NCBI GenBank assembly: GCA_051745425.1
Contig: JBNJEB010000005.1
Coordinates: forward strand, 1-37,440
Direction: 5' to 3'
From: Halonatronomonas sp051745425
GTDB taxonomy: Bacteria > Bacillota > Halanaerobiia > Halanaerobiales > Halarsenatibacteraceae
Length of the DNA: 37,440 nucleotides
Part shown: positions 7,439 to 14,566 of the stretch, one piece after another
Layout: every line of letters starts with the position of its first letter
How positions within the stretch are numbered: the first letter of the stretch is position 1
Made by a program: the position numbers and the translations under genes
Notes under the pieces: model-generated
Database searches by the model: none
What the model saw: only the letters and a program-made list of their open reading frames with translations
What the model was told of the DNA's origin: nothing

Positions 7439-8983
7439 TTATACAGGGAAATTACCATGCTTTTTAGCTGGTAATTCATCTTTTTTCTCTTTAATAGATT
7501 CTAAGGCCCTGATAAGTTCTGGCCTGGTGTTTTCAGGTAAAATCACATCATCAACAAAACCCTGGGCTGCTGCCTGATAGGGGTTAGCAAAGCTTTCTCT
7601 ATATTCATCTATCTTTTCCTGCCTGACTTCTTCTGGATTATCGGCATTTTTAATCTCTTTGCGATAGATAATATTTGCTGCTCCCTGGGGACCCATTACT
7701 GCTATTTCAGCCTGGGGCCAGGCAAAGACATAATCTCCACCGAGGTGGGAACTACTCATTGCTATGTAGGCACCACCATATGCCTTCCGTAGGATAACAT
7801 TTAATTTAGGAACAGTTGCTTCACTATAGGCATACAAGAGCTTGGCGCCATGTCTGATAACTCCACCATGTTCCTGTTCTACGCCTGGTAGGTACCCAGG
7901 TACATCAGTTAATGTTAGAACCGGGATATTAAATGAATCACAGAAGCGGATAAAACGGGCCGCTTTATCTGAAGAATCAATATCCAGACAACCTGCTTTT
8001 ACTTTAGGCTGATTGGCTATGATTCCAACACTGTGGCCGCCTAATCTGGCAAAACCAACAACTACATTGGCTGCAAAATAGGGCTGGACTTCTAAGAAAT
8101 CCTGGTCATCAACGACTAATTCTATGACATCTCTGATATCATAAGCTTTATTTGGTGATTCTGGTACAGTAGTTCTTAAGGCCTCTTCAGTCCTATCCAG
8201 GGGATCAGAAGTCTCTTTAAATGGAGGTGACTGCATATTATTATCAGGAATAAATGATAGTAATTTTTTGATTCTATCAAAACAGGCATCTTCATTATTA
8301 TCAAGAAAATGGGCTACCCCGCTAAATTGATTGTGGGCCATTCCCCCGCCAAGATCTTCAGCAGTTACCTCTTCACCGGTAACAGATTTAATAACCTGGG
8401 GGCCGGTAATAAACATCTTGCTGGTTTTATCAACCATGAAGATAAAATCTGTCAGGGCTGGTGAATAGACTGCACCACCGGCACAGGGGCCCAGTATTAC
8501 TGAAAGTTGAGGGATTACTCCTGAATTACGGGAGTTGCGATAAAATATTCCACCGTAACCACTTAAGGAATGGACCCCTTCCTGAATTCTGGCACCTCCA
8601 GAATCATTAAGTCCAATTAAAGGAGCTCCTGCTTTTTCAGCAAGGTCCATGACTTTCCAGATCTTTTTAGCATGCATCTCACCTAGAGAACCGCCCATAG
8701 CAGTGAAATCCTGAGCAAAGACAAAGATGTTTCTACCATTAATCGTTCCTCTGCCTGTAACTACACCTTCGCCTGGAATCTCTTTTTCGTCAAGACCTAA
8801 ATCTCCTACTCTATGTTTAACAAACATGCCGATTTCCTGAAAACTGCCATCGTCTAGAAGCATATCTATTCGCTCTCGGGCTGTATACTTATCCTTGTCA
8901 TGCTGCTTGTCAATCCTTTTCTGACCGCCGCCTAATTTTATCTTATCTCGTTTTTCCTTTAACTCTTTGAATTTATCTTTCAA
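7439..8983 (-). CDS. mmdA: Methylmalonyl-CoA decarboxylase alpha subunit (carboxyltransferase)
   Basis: The 514-residue protein is a carboxyltransferase of the propionyl-/methylmalonyl-CoA type. It has the N-terminal and C-terminal crotonase-like domains, with GGSLGEMHAKKIWKVMDLA, LIGLNDSGGARIQEGVHSL, GPCAGGAVYSPALTDF, VPGYLPGVEQEHGGVIRHGAKLLYAY, LRKAYGGAYIAM and AVMGPQGAANIIYRKE. These match the biotin-CoA carboxyltransferase pattern, and the length is normal for the family. It moves carboxyl from methylmalonyl-CoA to biotin on MmdC, giving propionyl-CoA, so the operon drives sodium export in a propionate-forming route. The start is a TTG at 8983 with AAGGAGG 8 bases upstream. A good promoter and a structured leader precede it. 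Propionyl-CoA carboxylase in reverse is the alternative, but the beta and delta membrane subunits make decarboxylase more likely. Confidence 0.93.
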   Translation of the reverse strand: MKDKFKELKEKRDKIKLGGGQKRIDKQHDKDKYTARERIDMLLDDGSFQEIGMFVKHRVGDLGLDEKEIPGEGVVTGRGTINGRNIFVFAQDFTAMGGSLGEMHAKKIWKVMDLAEKAGAPLIGLNDSGGARIQEGVHSLSGYGGIFYRNSRNSGVIPQLSVILGPCAGGAVYSPALTDFIFMVDKTSKMFITGPQVIKSVTGEEVTAEDLGGGMAHNQFSGVAHFLDNNEDACFDRIKKLLSFIPDNNMQSPPFKETSDPLDRTEEALRTTVPESPNKAYDIRDVIELVVDDQDFLEVQPYFAANVVVGFARLGGHSVGIIANQPKVKAGCLDIDSSDKAARFIRFCDSFNIPVLTLTDVPGYLPGVEQEHGGVIRHGAKLLYAYSEATVPKLNVILRKAYGGAYIAMSSSHLGGDYVFAWPQAEIAVMGPQGAANIIYRKEIKNADNPEEVRQEKIDEYRESFANPYQAAAQGFVDDVILPENTRPELIRALESIKEKKDELPAKKHGNFPV

Positions 8984-9120
8984 AGTATTATCCTCCTTAC
9001 TGAAATCAAATTTGATTTCTCATATAATTTATTCTATATTTCTTACTATTTTCCTTTTAAAAAATAGACTAATTTCTTAATAAATAATATTAAAAAAACT
9101 TTGTGAAATTTGTTAAGAGA

Positions 9121-9172
9121 TACTACTTGGTAACTGTCGGGTAACCGGCAGGTCCCTAAAAAATATGTAGCA
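9121..9172 (-). promoter_or_regulatory. Structured 5' leader of the mmd operon, unassigned
   Basis: In the 304-base gap between mmdA and the purine permease terminator, the transcribed minus strand can fold into an outer 6-pair helix (9167 to 9172 with 9121 to 9126, UGCUAC against GUAGUA) enclosing a hairpin at 9134 to 9151 with stem CUG-C-CGG against CCG-A-CAG (one C-A mismatch) and loop UUAC. The hairpin is much more GC-rich than the AT-rich surroundings. It begins about 20 bases after the predicted transcription start and lies about 140 bases upstream of mmdA. I do not recognise it as a known riboswitch or T-box. Whether it is a control element is inference. Confidence 0.45.
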
Positions 9173-9195
9173 AAAATTTTTCGACTCCATCTTCT

Positions 9196-9224
9196 ATTAT
9201 ATTCTATGTCGGCTCAACTTACAA
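9196..9224 (-). promoter_or_regulatory. Predicted sigma-70 type promoter of mmdA operon
   Basis: On the minus strand there is a perfect TATAAT at 9201 to 9196, 17 bases downstream of TTGTAA at 9224 to 9219 (four of six matches to the -35 consensus). It lies just beyond the terminator of the purine permease and fires toward mmdA, giving a leader of roughly 200 bases. It would drive mmdADCB and probably all genes down to the left edge, since no strong terminator was seen between them. Confidence 0.65.
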
Positions 9225-9241
9225 GCGTTCATACTAATAAA

Positions 9242-9260
9242 GGGCGGGGAAACCCCGCCC
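9242..9260 (-). terminator. Rho-independent terminator after purine permease
   Basis: A perfect 8-base-pair GC stem (GGGCGGGG, loop of three, CCCCGCCC) lies 28 bases past the stop of the AzgA/PbuG-type permease. On the minus strand it is followed by TTTATTA, a short T-rich run. It closes the purine island and separates it from the mmd promoter. Confidence 0.85.
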
Positions 9261-9287
9261 GATTTATGCAAAATTATTATTTTAATT

Positions 9288-10625
9288 TTAAAGAAATACG
9301 AAATAGGCTACAAAGACAACACCTAAGACATATACAAGCCAGTGAACATCGTCTCCCTGACCGGTAAATAGTTTAATTAATGGGTAAACTATAAAACCAA
9401 CTGCAATCCCATCAGAAATTGAATAGGAGAAAGGCATAACAACCATTGTCATAAATGCCGGTAATATCTCAGTATAATCATCCCAGTCTAGCTTAGTTAT
9501 GTTGGTCATCATCATGGTACCAACAATAATCAATGCCGGTGCTGTAGCAGCTGCTGGTACTATTCCAACTATAGGCATAAAGAATAAGGAAAGGAAGAAT
9601 AATAATGATACAACTACACCTGTTAGACCGGTTCTACCTCCTTCAGCTACTCCTGAGGCTGATTCAATATATGTTGTAACTGTACTTGTACCAAAGAGAG
9701 CACCACCTGTTGTACCAATGGCATCTGCTAAAAGTGCCCGACTTGCTTTAGGTAAATCTCCATTTTCATCAAGATAACCAGCCTGCTGACTAACGCCAAC
9801 CAGAGTTCCTGCTGTATCGAAAAGGTCAACAAACAGGAATGAAAGGATTACTGCAATTAAACTTGCATCAAAAACTGAAGCAATATCCAATTCAAATAAA
9901 ACCTCATTCCAGGCAGCAAATGAAGGTACCTGAACTACACCATCTGGCATAGGAGTAACTCCATTGATAAAACCAAATAAAGTTGCTCCGATAATACCCC
10001 AGAGTAAGGCTCCTTTAATTTTTAAAGCATATAATATTCCTGCAAGAACAAGTCCTACCATAGCAACAAGCCCAGGCCCGGATAAAACTTCTCCAATTGC
10101 AACTAAAGTAGCGTCATCGCCTACAACCATTCCAGCATTCTGAAAACCTATAAAGGCAATAAATAGCCCTATACCAGTCGAAATTCCAGTCTTTAAGCAC
10201 ATAGGAATCGAGTTGACTATCATTTCTCTTACAGGAGTAACACTTAATACAATAAATAATACACCTTCAAAGAAAATAATTCCTAGAGCTACCTGCCAGG
10301 CTACCCCCATACCTATTACAACTGAATAAGCAAAAAATGCATTAAGCCCCATCCCAGAAGCCAGTGCAAATGGATAATTTGTTAAAGCTGCCATTGCCAG
10401 AGTACCTAGAATAATACCTGCAATAGTAGCAATGAAAACGCCATCGAATGGCATGCCAGCATCACTTAATATTGAGGGATTAACAAATATAATATAGGCC
10501 ATAGTCATAAATGTAGTAATACCTGCAATAACCTCTGTTTTTACATTTGTATTATTTTCACGTAACTTAAAAACATCATTCAAAAAGCCTTCCTTAGCCG
10601 GTTCTACCTGACGATCATTTGCCAT
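9288..10625 (-). CDS. NCS2-family purine permease, AzgA/PbuG type
   Basis: This 445-residue transporter has the AzgA/PbuG pattern: an N-terminal cytoplasmic lead (FKLRENNTNVKTEVIAGITTF), then MTMAYIIFVNPSILSDAGMP with the first helix, NYPFALASGMGLNAFFAY, GISTGIGLFIAFIGFQNAGMV, and SFLFVDLFDTAGTLVGVSQQAGYLDE. GTSTVTTYIESASGVAEGGRTGLT is the family's central motif with the Glu used in substrate binding. About 12 to 14 membrane segments are expected. AzgA relatives carry adenine, guanine and hypoxanthine by proton symport. The adjacent adenine deaminase gene supports adenine or hypoxanthine uptake. The ATG at 10625 has an AAGGAGG site. It ends the island and is followed by a strong terminator. 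Substrate is inferred. Confidence 0.92.
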   Translation of the reverse strand: MANDRQVEPAKEGFLNDVFKLRENNTNVKTEVIAGITTFMTMAYIIFVNPSILSDAGMPFDGVFIATIAGIILGTLAMAALTNYPFALASGMGLNAFFAYSVVIGMGVAWQVALGIIFFEGVLFIVLSVTPVREMIVNSIPMCLKTGISTGIGLFIAFIGFQNAGMVVGDDATLVAIGEVLSGPGLVAMVGLVLAGILYALKIKGALLWGIIGATLFGFINGVTPMPDGVVQVPSFAAWNEVLFELDIASVFDASLIAVILSFLFVDLFDTAGTLVGVSQQAGYLDENGDLPKASRALLADAIGTTGGALFGTSTVTTYIESASGVAEGGRTGLTGVVVSLLFFLSLFFMPIVGIVPAAATAPALIIVGTMMMTNITKLDWDDYTEILPAFMTMVVMPFSYSISDGIAVGFIVYPLIKLFTGQGDDVHWLVYVLGVVFVAYFVFL

Positions 10626-10724
10626 CTTTTTTATTACCTCCTTGTATAGTCTAACCCACCAACATAAATTTCATTATCATAAATAATATCTGCTGTTTTA
10701 ACACCTCCTTTGTAGTAGAAATCC

Positions 10725-12440
10725 TTAATTTACAGTTAAATCTATATGTTTTGAAGATTTAACATCATATAAACCTTGATCAGTTATTTTAATATCTGGA
10801 ATAACCGGTAGCGCCAAAAATGCCAGGACCATAAATGGACTCTCTAAATTAATACCAATATCTGCTGCAGCTTTATCCAGGGCTTTAAGCCTTTTAGAAA
10901 CTTCCTCCATTGAAAGGTCTGACATTAAACCTGCAATTGGTAATGGTAGTTCTGCTATAACTTCTCCTTCAGATACAACCACCTGGCCACCTGATAAATC
11001 TTCCAGCCTTCTGACAGCTTTAATCATGTCTTCTCTATTTCTACCTGCTACTATTATATTATGAGAATCATGGGCAACAGAACTTGCTATGGCTCCCTTT
11101 TTAATATCCAGTCCATTAAGAAGCCCCAGGCCTATATTGCCAGTAGCATTATGTCTTTCAATAACTGCAACTCTGGTCAATTTATTCCTGATTAAAAATT
11201 CTTCTGGATTTTCACCAGGCTTTCTTTCCATCTCTCGCTCTCTGGTAATTATCTGATTTTCAATTAATTCAATTACACGATAAGTTTTAGCCAGAGGCAA
11301 GGAAAAATCTTCTTTTTTAACTTCGGAAATATTTACAGTATCAATAACATTCTGATAAATTTCAGCATCTTTATTTATATTAGGGAAGCCAGTCTCTTTA
11401 TAATCTTTTGAAATAAGTTCACCATCTTTATAAACTTCAGAAATTTTTACTTTTTCAAGATCATCGATTATGACTAAATCTGCCCTCTTGCCTGGACTAA
11501 TAGCACCTCTATCATTTAAGCCCAATGCTTTTGCTGGATTTAAAGTAGCCAGTCTATATGCCTTGATCGGCTCCATACCCAGTTCTATTGCTCTTTTTAT
11601 TAGATAATCTATCTGGCCTTCTAATAAGAGATCGTCTGCATGCCTATCGTCAGTAGCCAGCATAAATAGATAATTATTTATATCGTTGACTGCAGGTAAT
11701 AATTCTTCCATGTCTTTAGTAACTGAACCTTCTCTAATCATTACATTCATGCCTTTTGCAACTTTTTCTTTAGCTTCTTTTGCTGTTGTACATTCATGAT
11801 CAGCTTGAATACCTCCCAGTAAATAGGCATTCAGTTCTTTATTTGTCACCTCAGGGGCATGGCCATCTATAAAATAATCTTTAAAGGTTTCAAGTTTATC
11901 CCAGACTATCTGATTACCATTTATAACTCCTGAATAGTCCATCATTTCTCCCAGGCCAAAGACACCTTGTTCATCTATAAGAGAATAAAGCTCATCAGCA
12001 GTTAAATTTGCTCCTGTAGTTTCTGCCTCTGTAGCTGGAACACATGACGGGAGCATCAGATGAAAATTCCAGGGCAGCTTATTCCCCTGATCTAAAAAAT
12101 ACTTGATCCCATCTATACCAGTTACATTGGCAATTTCATGGGGATCAGCTATTACTGTCAATGTCCCTCGGTTAATAGCAAGCCGGCAAAATTCTGCCGG
12201 CTCAACCATTGAACTTTCGAGATGGAGATGCGCATCGATAAATCCTGGAAGAATATATTTTCCTTCTAGATCTTTTTCTTCCCTGCCTTTATATTCTCCA
12301 TGACCTATAATTATTCCTGCACTTATTGCTAAATCAGCCTCAATTATTTCGCAATTATATAAATCAACTATCTTACCATTTTTTAAGACTAAATCTGCTT
12401 TCTCATCACCTCTGGCAACCTTTAATAGTGATTTATTCAT
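10725..12440 (-). CDS. ade: Adenine deaminase
   Basis: The 571-residue protein is an amidohydrolase of the bacterial Ade type. The order is ADLVLKNGKIVDLYN, PGFIDAHLHLESSMVEP with the metal-binding His pair, TVIADPHEIANVTGIDGI, FGLGEMMDYSGVI, DGHAPEVTNKELNAYLLGG, QADHECTTAKEAKEK with a further metal His, FMLATDDRHADDL, and the C-terminal Ade domain with SSVAHDSHNIIVAGRN. It turns adenine into hypoxanthine and ammonia, feeding the purine hydroxylases. Two in-frame starts compete: a TTG at 12449 and an ATG at 12440. I chose the ATG because TAGG lies 9 bases before it. It follows the PreA-like gene within about 10 bases and is followed by the permease gene 99 bases further on. Confidence 0.95.
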   Translation of the reverse strand: MNKSLLKVARGDEKADLVLKNGKIVDLYNCEIIEADLAISAGIIIGHGEYKGREEKDLEGKYILPGFIDAHLHLESSMVEPAEFCRLAINRGTLTVIADPHEIANVTGIDGIKYFLDQGNKLPWNFHLMLPSCVPATEAETTGANLTADELYSLIDEQGVFGLGEMMDYSGVINGNQIVWDKLETFKDYFIDGHAPEVTNKELNAYLLGGIQADHECTTAKEAKEKVAKGMNVMIREGSVTKDMEELLPAVNDINNYLFMLATDDRHADDLLLEGQIDYLIKRAIELGMEPIKAYRLATLNPAKALGLNDRGAISPGKRADLVIIDDLEKVKISEVYKDGELISKDYKETGFPNINKDAEIYQNVIDTVNISEVKKEDFSLPLAKTYRVIELIENQIITREREMERKPGENPEEFLIRNKLTRVAVIERHNATGNIGLGLLNGLDIKKGAIASSVAHDSHNIIVAGRNREDMIKAVRRLEDLSGGQVVVSEGEVIAELPLPIAGLMSDLSMEEVSKRLKALDKAAADIGINLESPFMVLAFLALPVIPDIKITDQGLYDVKSSKHIDLTVN

Positions 12441-12450
12441 ATCAATCAAC

Positions 12451-13548
12451 CTACTGTTGTGAGGGCAAATGTAAGGCGTCGAAGTTACACCTGGTTACAC
12501 ATAGGCCACAGCCTGCACATTTTTCAGGGTCAATTTTGATGAATTCTTCTGACTCATCTAATTCGATTGCATAATAAACACAGCTTTCAATGCAGAGCAT
12601 ACAGGTTGTGCAGTTTTCTTCAGTTACTTCTGGAACTACAGTTTCAAATTTATCTTCGTTATACATTTCTTCTATGGCCATACCTCTAATTTCATCAAGT
12701 GATGAATAGCCATGCTCTTCCATAAACTCTTCCATCTCTTTAACTATCTTGCCGTAGATTTTAGGTCCTTTAACAATAGGAGCTGTACATACCTGAACAG
12801 CCTGAGCTCCCATCATTATCATTTTAATTGCATCTATACCGTTACTGATACCTCCAACACCAATTACTGGGATATCAACACTGGTTACAGCCTGATAGAC
12901 TGCTCTTAAAGCAAGCGGGAAGATTGCCGGCCCTGATAACCAGCCAAAGCCATTGGCACTACCCATAAGTGGGCGTCCGTCTTCAACATCAAAATCTATG
13001 GTTGGACCAAAGGAATTAATTAAGACAAGCCCATCAGCCCCTGCTTCTTCGGCGGCTTTAGCAAATTTTGGGATATCAATCTGGGGACTTAATTTTACCC
13101 AGACAGGAAGATCTGAAGCTTCTTTAGCTGCTTTGATACTTTCTATGACCGGACTTGGATCATCTCCTAAATAATGAGTAGACAATTCCAGGGCATCGGC
13201 ATAGGGCTCTACTTTTACTGCCAGTTCTTTAATCTCATCAGCAGAATAACCAAGCCCTACAATTACAGGCAGGCCAAGTTTAGCTATTTCTGGATATTCA
13301 TTATCAAGCCATTGCTCTGGACCCATCTCTGACCAGAGTTCAGTATTCATAAAGCCGCCTCTAATTGAAGCCATATTAGGCCGAGGAACCTGTGCAGCTT
13401 TTACAGAGATTGTTTTTGTTACTATTGCACCTGCACCGCCTTCTGCAGCCTTCTTGGCAAGCTTAGCATCCTTTATCGGTGGTCCAGCAGCAGGCATAAC
13501 AGGATTCTTAAATTCTGTTCCAAATAATTCTAGACTTAAATCAACCAT
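12451..13548 (-). CDS. PreA-like dihydroorotate/dihydropyrimidine dehydrogenase with two 4Fe-4S clusters
   Basis: A 365-residue protein made of an FMN-binding TIM barrel (residues 1 to about 290) and a ferredoxin-like tail. The barrel shows FKNPVMPAAGPP, GAGAIVTKTISVKAAQVPRPN, WVKLSPQ, GADGLVLINSFG, LMGSANGFGWLSGPAIFPLALRAV and GVGGISNGIDAIKMIMMGA, all typical of PreA and class 1 dihydroorotate dehydrogenases. The tail has CTTCMLCIESC (from about 313) and CAGCGLCVTRC (from about 344), two 4Fe-4S motifs. The usual ELN-SCP catalytic-cysteine motif is replaced by ALELSTHYLGDD at about 119 to 130. No PreT partner is next to it. It sits between a Mo hydroxylase and adenine deaminase, so a purine-ring or hydroxypurine reductase role is possible. 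The start is the ATG at 13548 with AAGGAG 9 bases upstream rather than the ATG at 13557. Confidence 0.85.
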   Translation of the reverse strand: MVDLSLELFGTEFKNPVMPAAGPPIKDAKLAKKAAEGGAGAIVTKTISVKAAQVPRPNMASIRGGFMNTELWSEMGPEQWLDNEYPEIAKLGLPVIVGLGYSADEIKELAVKVEPYADALELSTHYLGDDPSPVIESIKAAKEASDLPVWVKLSPQIDIPKFAKAAEEAGADGLVLINSFGPTIDFDVEDGRPLMGSANGFGWLSGPAIFPLALRAVYQAVTSVDIPVIGVGGISNGIDAIKMIMMGAQAVQVCTAPIVKGPKIYGKIVKEMEEFMEEHGYSSLDEIRGMAIEEMYNEDKFETVVPEVTEENCTTCMLCIESCVYYAIELDESEEFIKIDPEKCAGCGLCVTRCNFDALHLPSQQ

Positions 13549-13582
13549 TAACATCATCTCCTTATAATAATAAACTTCTATT

Positions 13583-14566
13583 TTAAAGTTTAGCTAATTC
13601 AGCTTTAATCTTTTCTGGTGTGATCGGTAAATCTTTTATCCTCACTCCTATTGCATCATAAACAGCATTGGCAACTGCAGGAGCAGCAGCTATTGTACAG
13701 GGTTCACCTATACCCTTAGCACCATATGGACCTTTAGTATCTTCTCGTTCAATTAAAACTGATTGAAACTCAGGACTATCAACTGAAGTAGGTATCAAAT
13801 AACGGCTCATATCTGCATTGATAGTAAAACCATTTTCAATTACCTGTTCTTCCATCATTGCCATACCAATACCCTGAACAGTCCCGCCTTCAATCTGGCC
13901 CTCTACTCCCTGGGGATTAATTGCTTTACCAACATCGAGAGCTGTATGAACTTTATCTACAGTAATCTCACCGGTTATGGTATCAACAAAAAGATCAATT
14001 ACCTGAGAGACAAAGGTATAACCTACATATATTTTTTTAGATTCACCTGTGCGCTTGTCCGGTTTATAGGTTTTAGGAAAGAAAGTTCCTCTTCCCTTTA
14101 ATTCTATATTTTCTTCTTTTAATTTTTTTGCTAATTCCCAGTATGTCATCTCAGCTTCTGAGTCTCCATGAGGAAAAACTCTGCCATCTTTAACTCCCAT
14201 TTCAGGATGATTTGTTGTGAAAAATTGACTGGCATGATGATAAATATTTCCTAAAAGATCTTCAGCTGCTTCTTTAACTGCATTTCCTGTAAAGAAAGTC
14301 TGTCTTGTTGCTGAAGTCGAGCCGGCATTCTGAGTTGTATGGGTATCACCTTCAACGATTTCAAAATACTCTGGGCTTATCTTTAAAACTTCTGCTGCAA
14401 TCTGAGTGACTATAGTCTGTACACCCTGGCCAACATCGGCAGCTGAAGTTCTAATTAATATCTTATCATCTGTAAATTCAATTTCAGCTATAGAGTGATC
14501 TGGAAATCCTTCACCATAACCAAAACCAAACATTATTGTTGCTAAACCACGGCCCTTTTTAAGCAT
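13583..14566 (-). CDS. Molybdenum hydroxylase Mo-binding subunit, C-terminal half (NdhM-like)
   Basis: The 327-residue protein corresponds to the second Mo-cofactor-binding half of a xanthine-dehydrogenase-type large subunit. DVGQGVQTIVTQIAAEVL (about 44 to 61) is a cofactor loop, GSTSATRQTFFTGNAV is the next conserved segment, and GAKGIGEP (about 282 to 289) carries the catalytic Glu of the family. GQIEGGTVQGIGMAM is also present. It starts at the ATG at 14566, with an AAGGAGG site 9 bases upstream inside the end of the first-half gene. The two genes overlap by 8 bases (ATGCTTAA). The good start signal argues that the split is real, not a sequencing error. A 37 kDa Mo-binding subunit of this kind exists in Eubacterium barkeri nicotinate dehydrogenase (NdhM). 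Together with the upstream gene it makes one active site. Confidence 0.9.
   Translation of the reverse strand: MLKKGRGLATIMFGFGYGEGFPDHSIAEIEFTDDKILIRTSAADVGQGVQTIVTQIAAEVLKISPEYFEIVEGDTHTTQNAGSTSATRQTFFTGNAVKEAAEDLLGNIYHHASQFFTTNHPEMGVKDGRVFPHGDSEAEMTYWELAKKLKEENIELKGRGTFFPKTYKPDKRTGESKKIYVGYTFVSQVIDLFVDTITGEITVDKVHTALDVGKAINPQGVEGQIEGGTVQGIGMAMMEEQVIENGFTINADMSRYLIPTSVDSPEFQSVLIEREDTKGPYGAKGIGEPCTIAAAPAVANAVYDAIGVRIKDLPITPEKIKAELAKL

Noticed and set aside
7439..8983. Acetyl-CoA carboxylase subunit
   Set aside because: The presence of the OadB-type membrane subunit and OadG-type subunit in the same order as mmdADCB indicates a sodium-pumping decarboxylase.
9095..9120. Rex-type operator in the mmd leader
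   Set aside because: TTGTGAA and TTGTTAA occur 9 bases apart but as direct, not inverted, repeats, so it is not a standard Rex site.
10626..10724. Purine riboswitch upstream of the AzgA/PbuG-type permease
   Set aside because: The gap is short and shows none of the conserved loop sequences or the three-way junction layout of the purine riboswitch; ade and the permease are probably co-transcribed.
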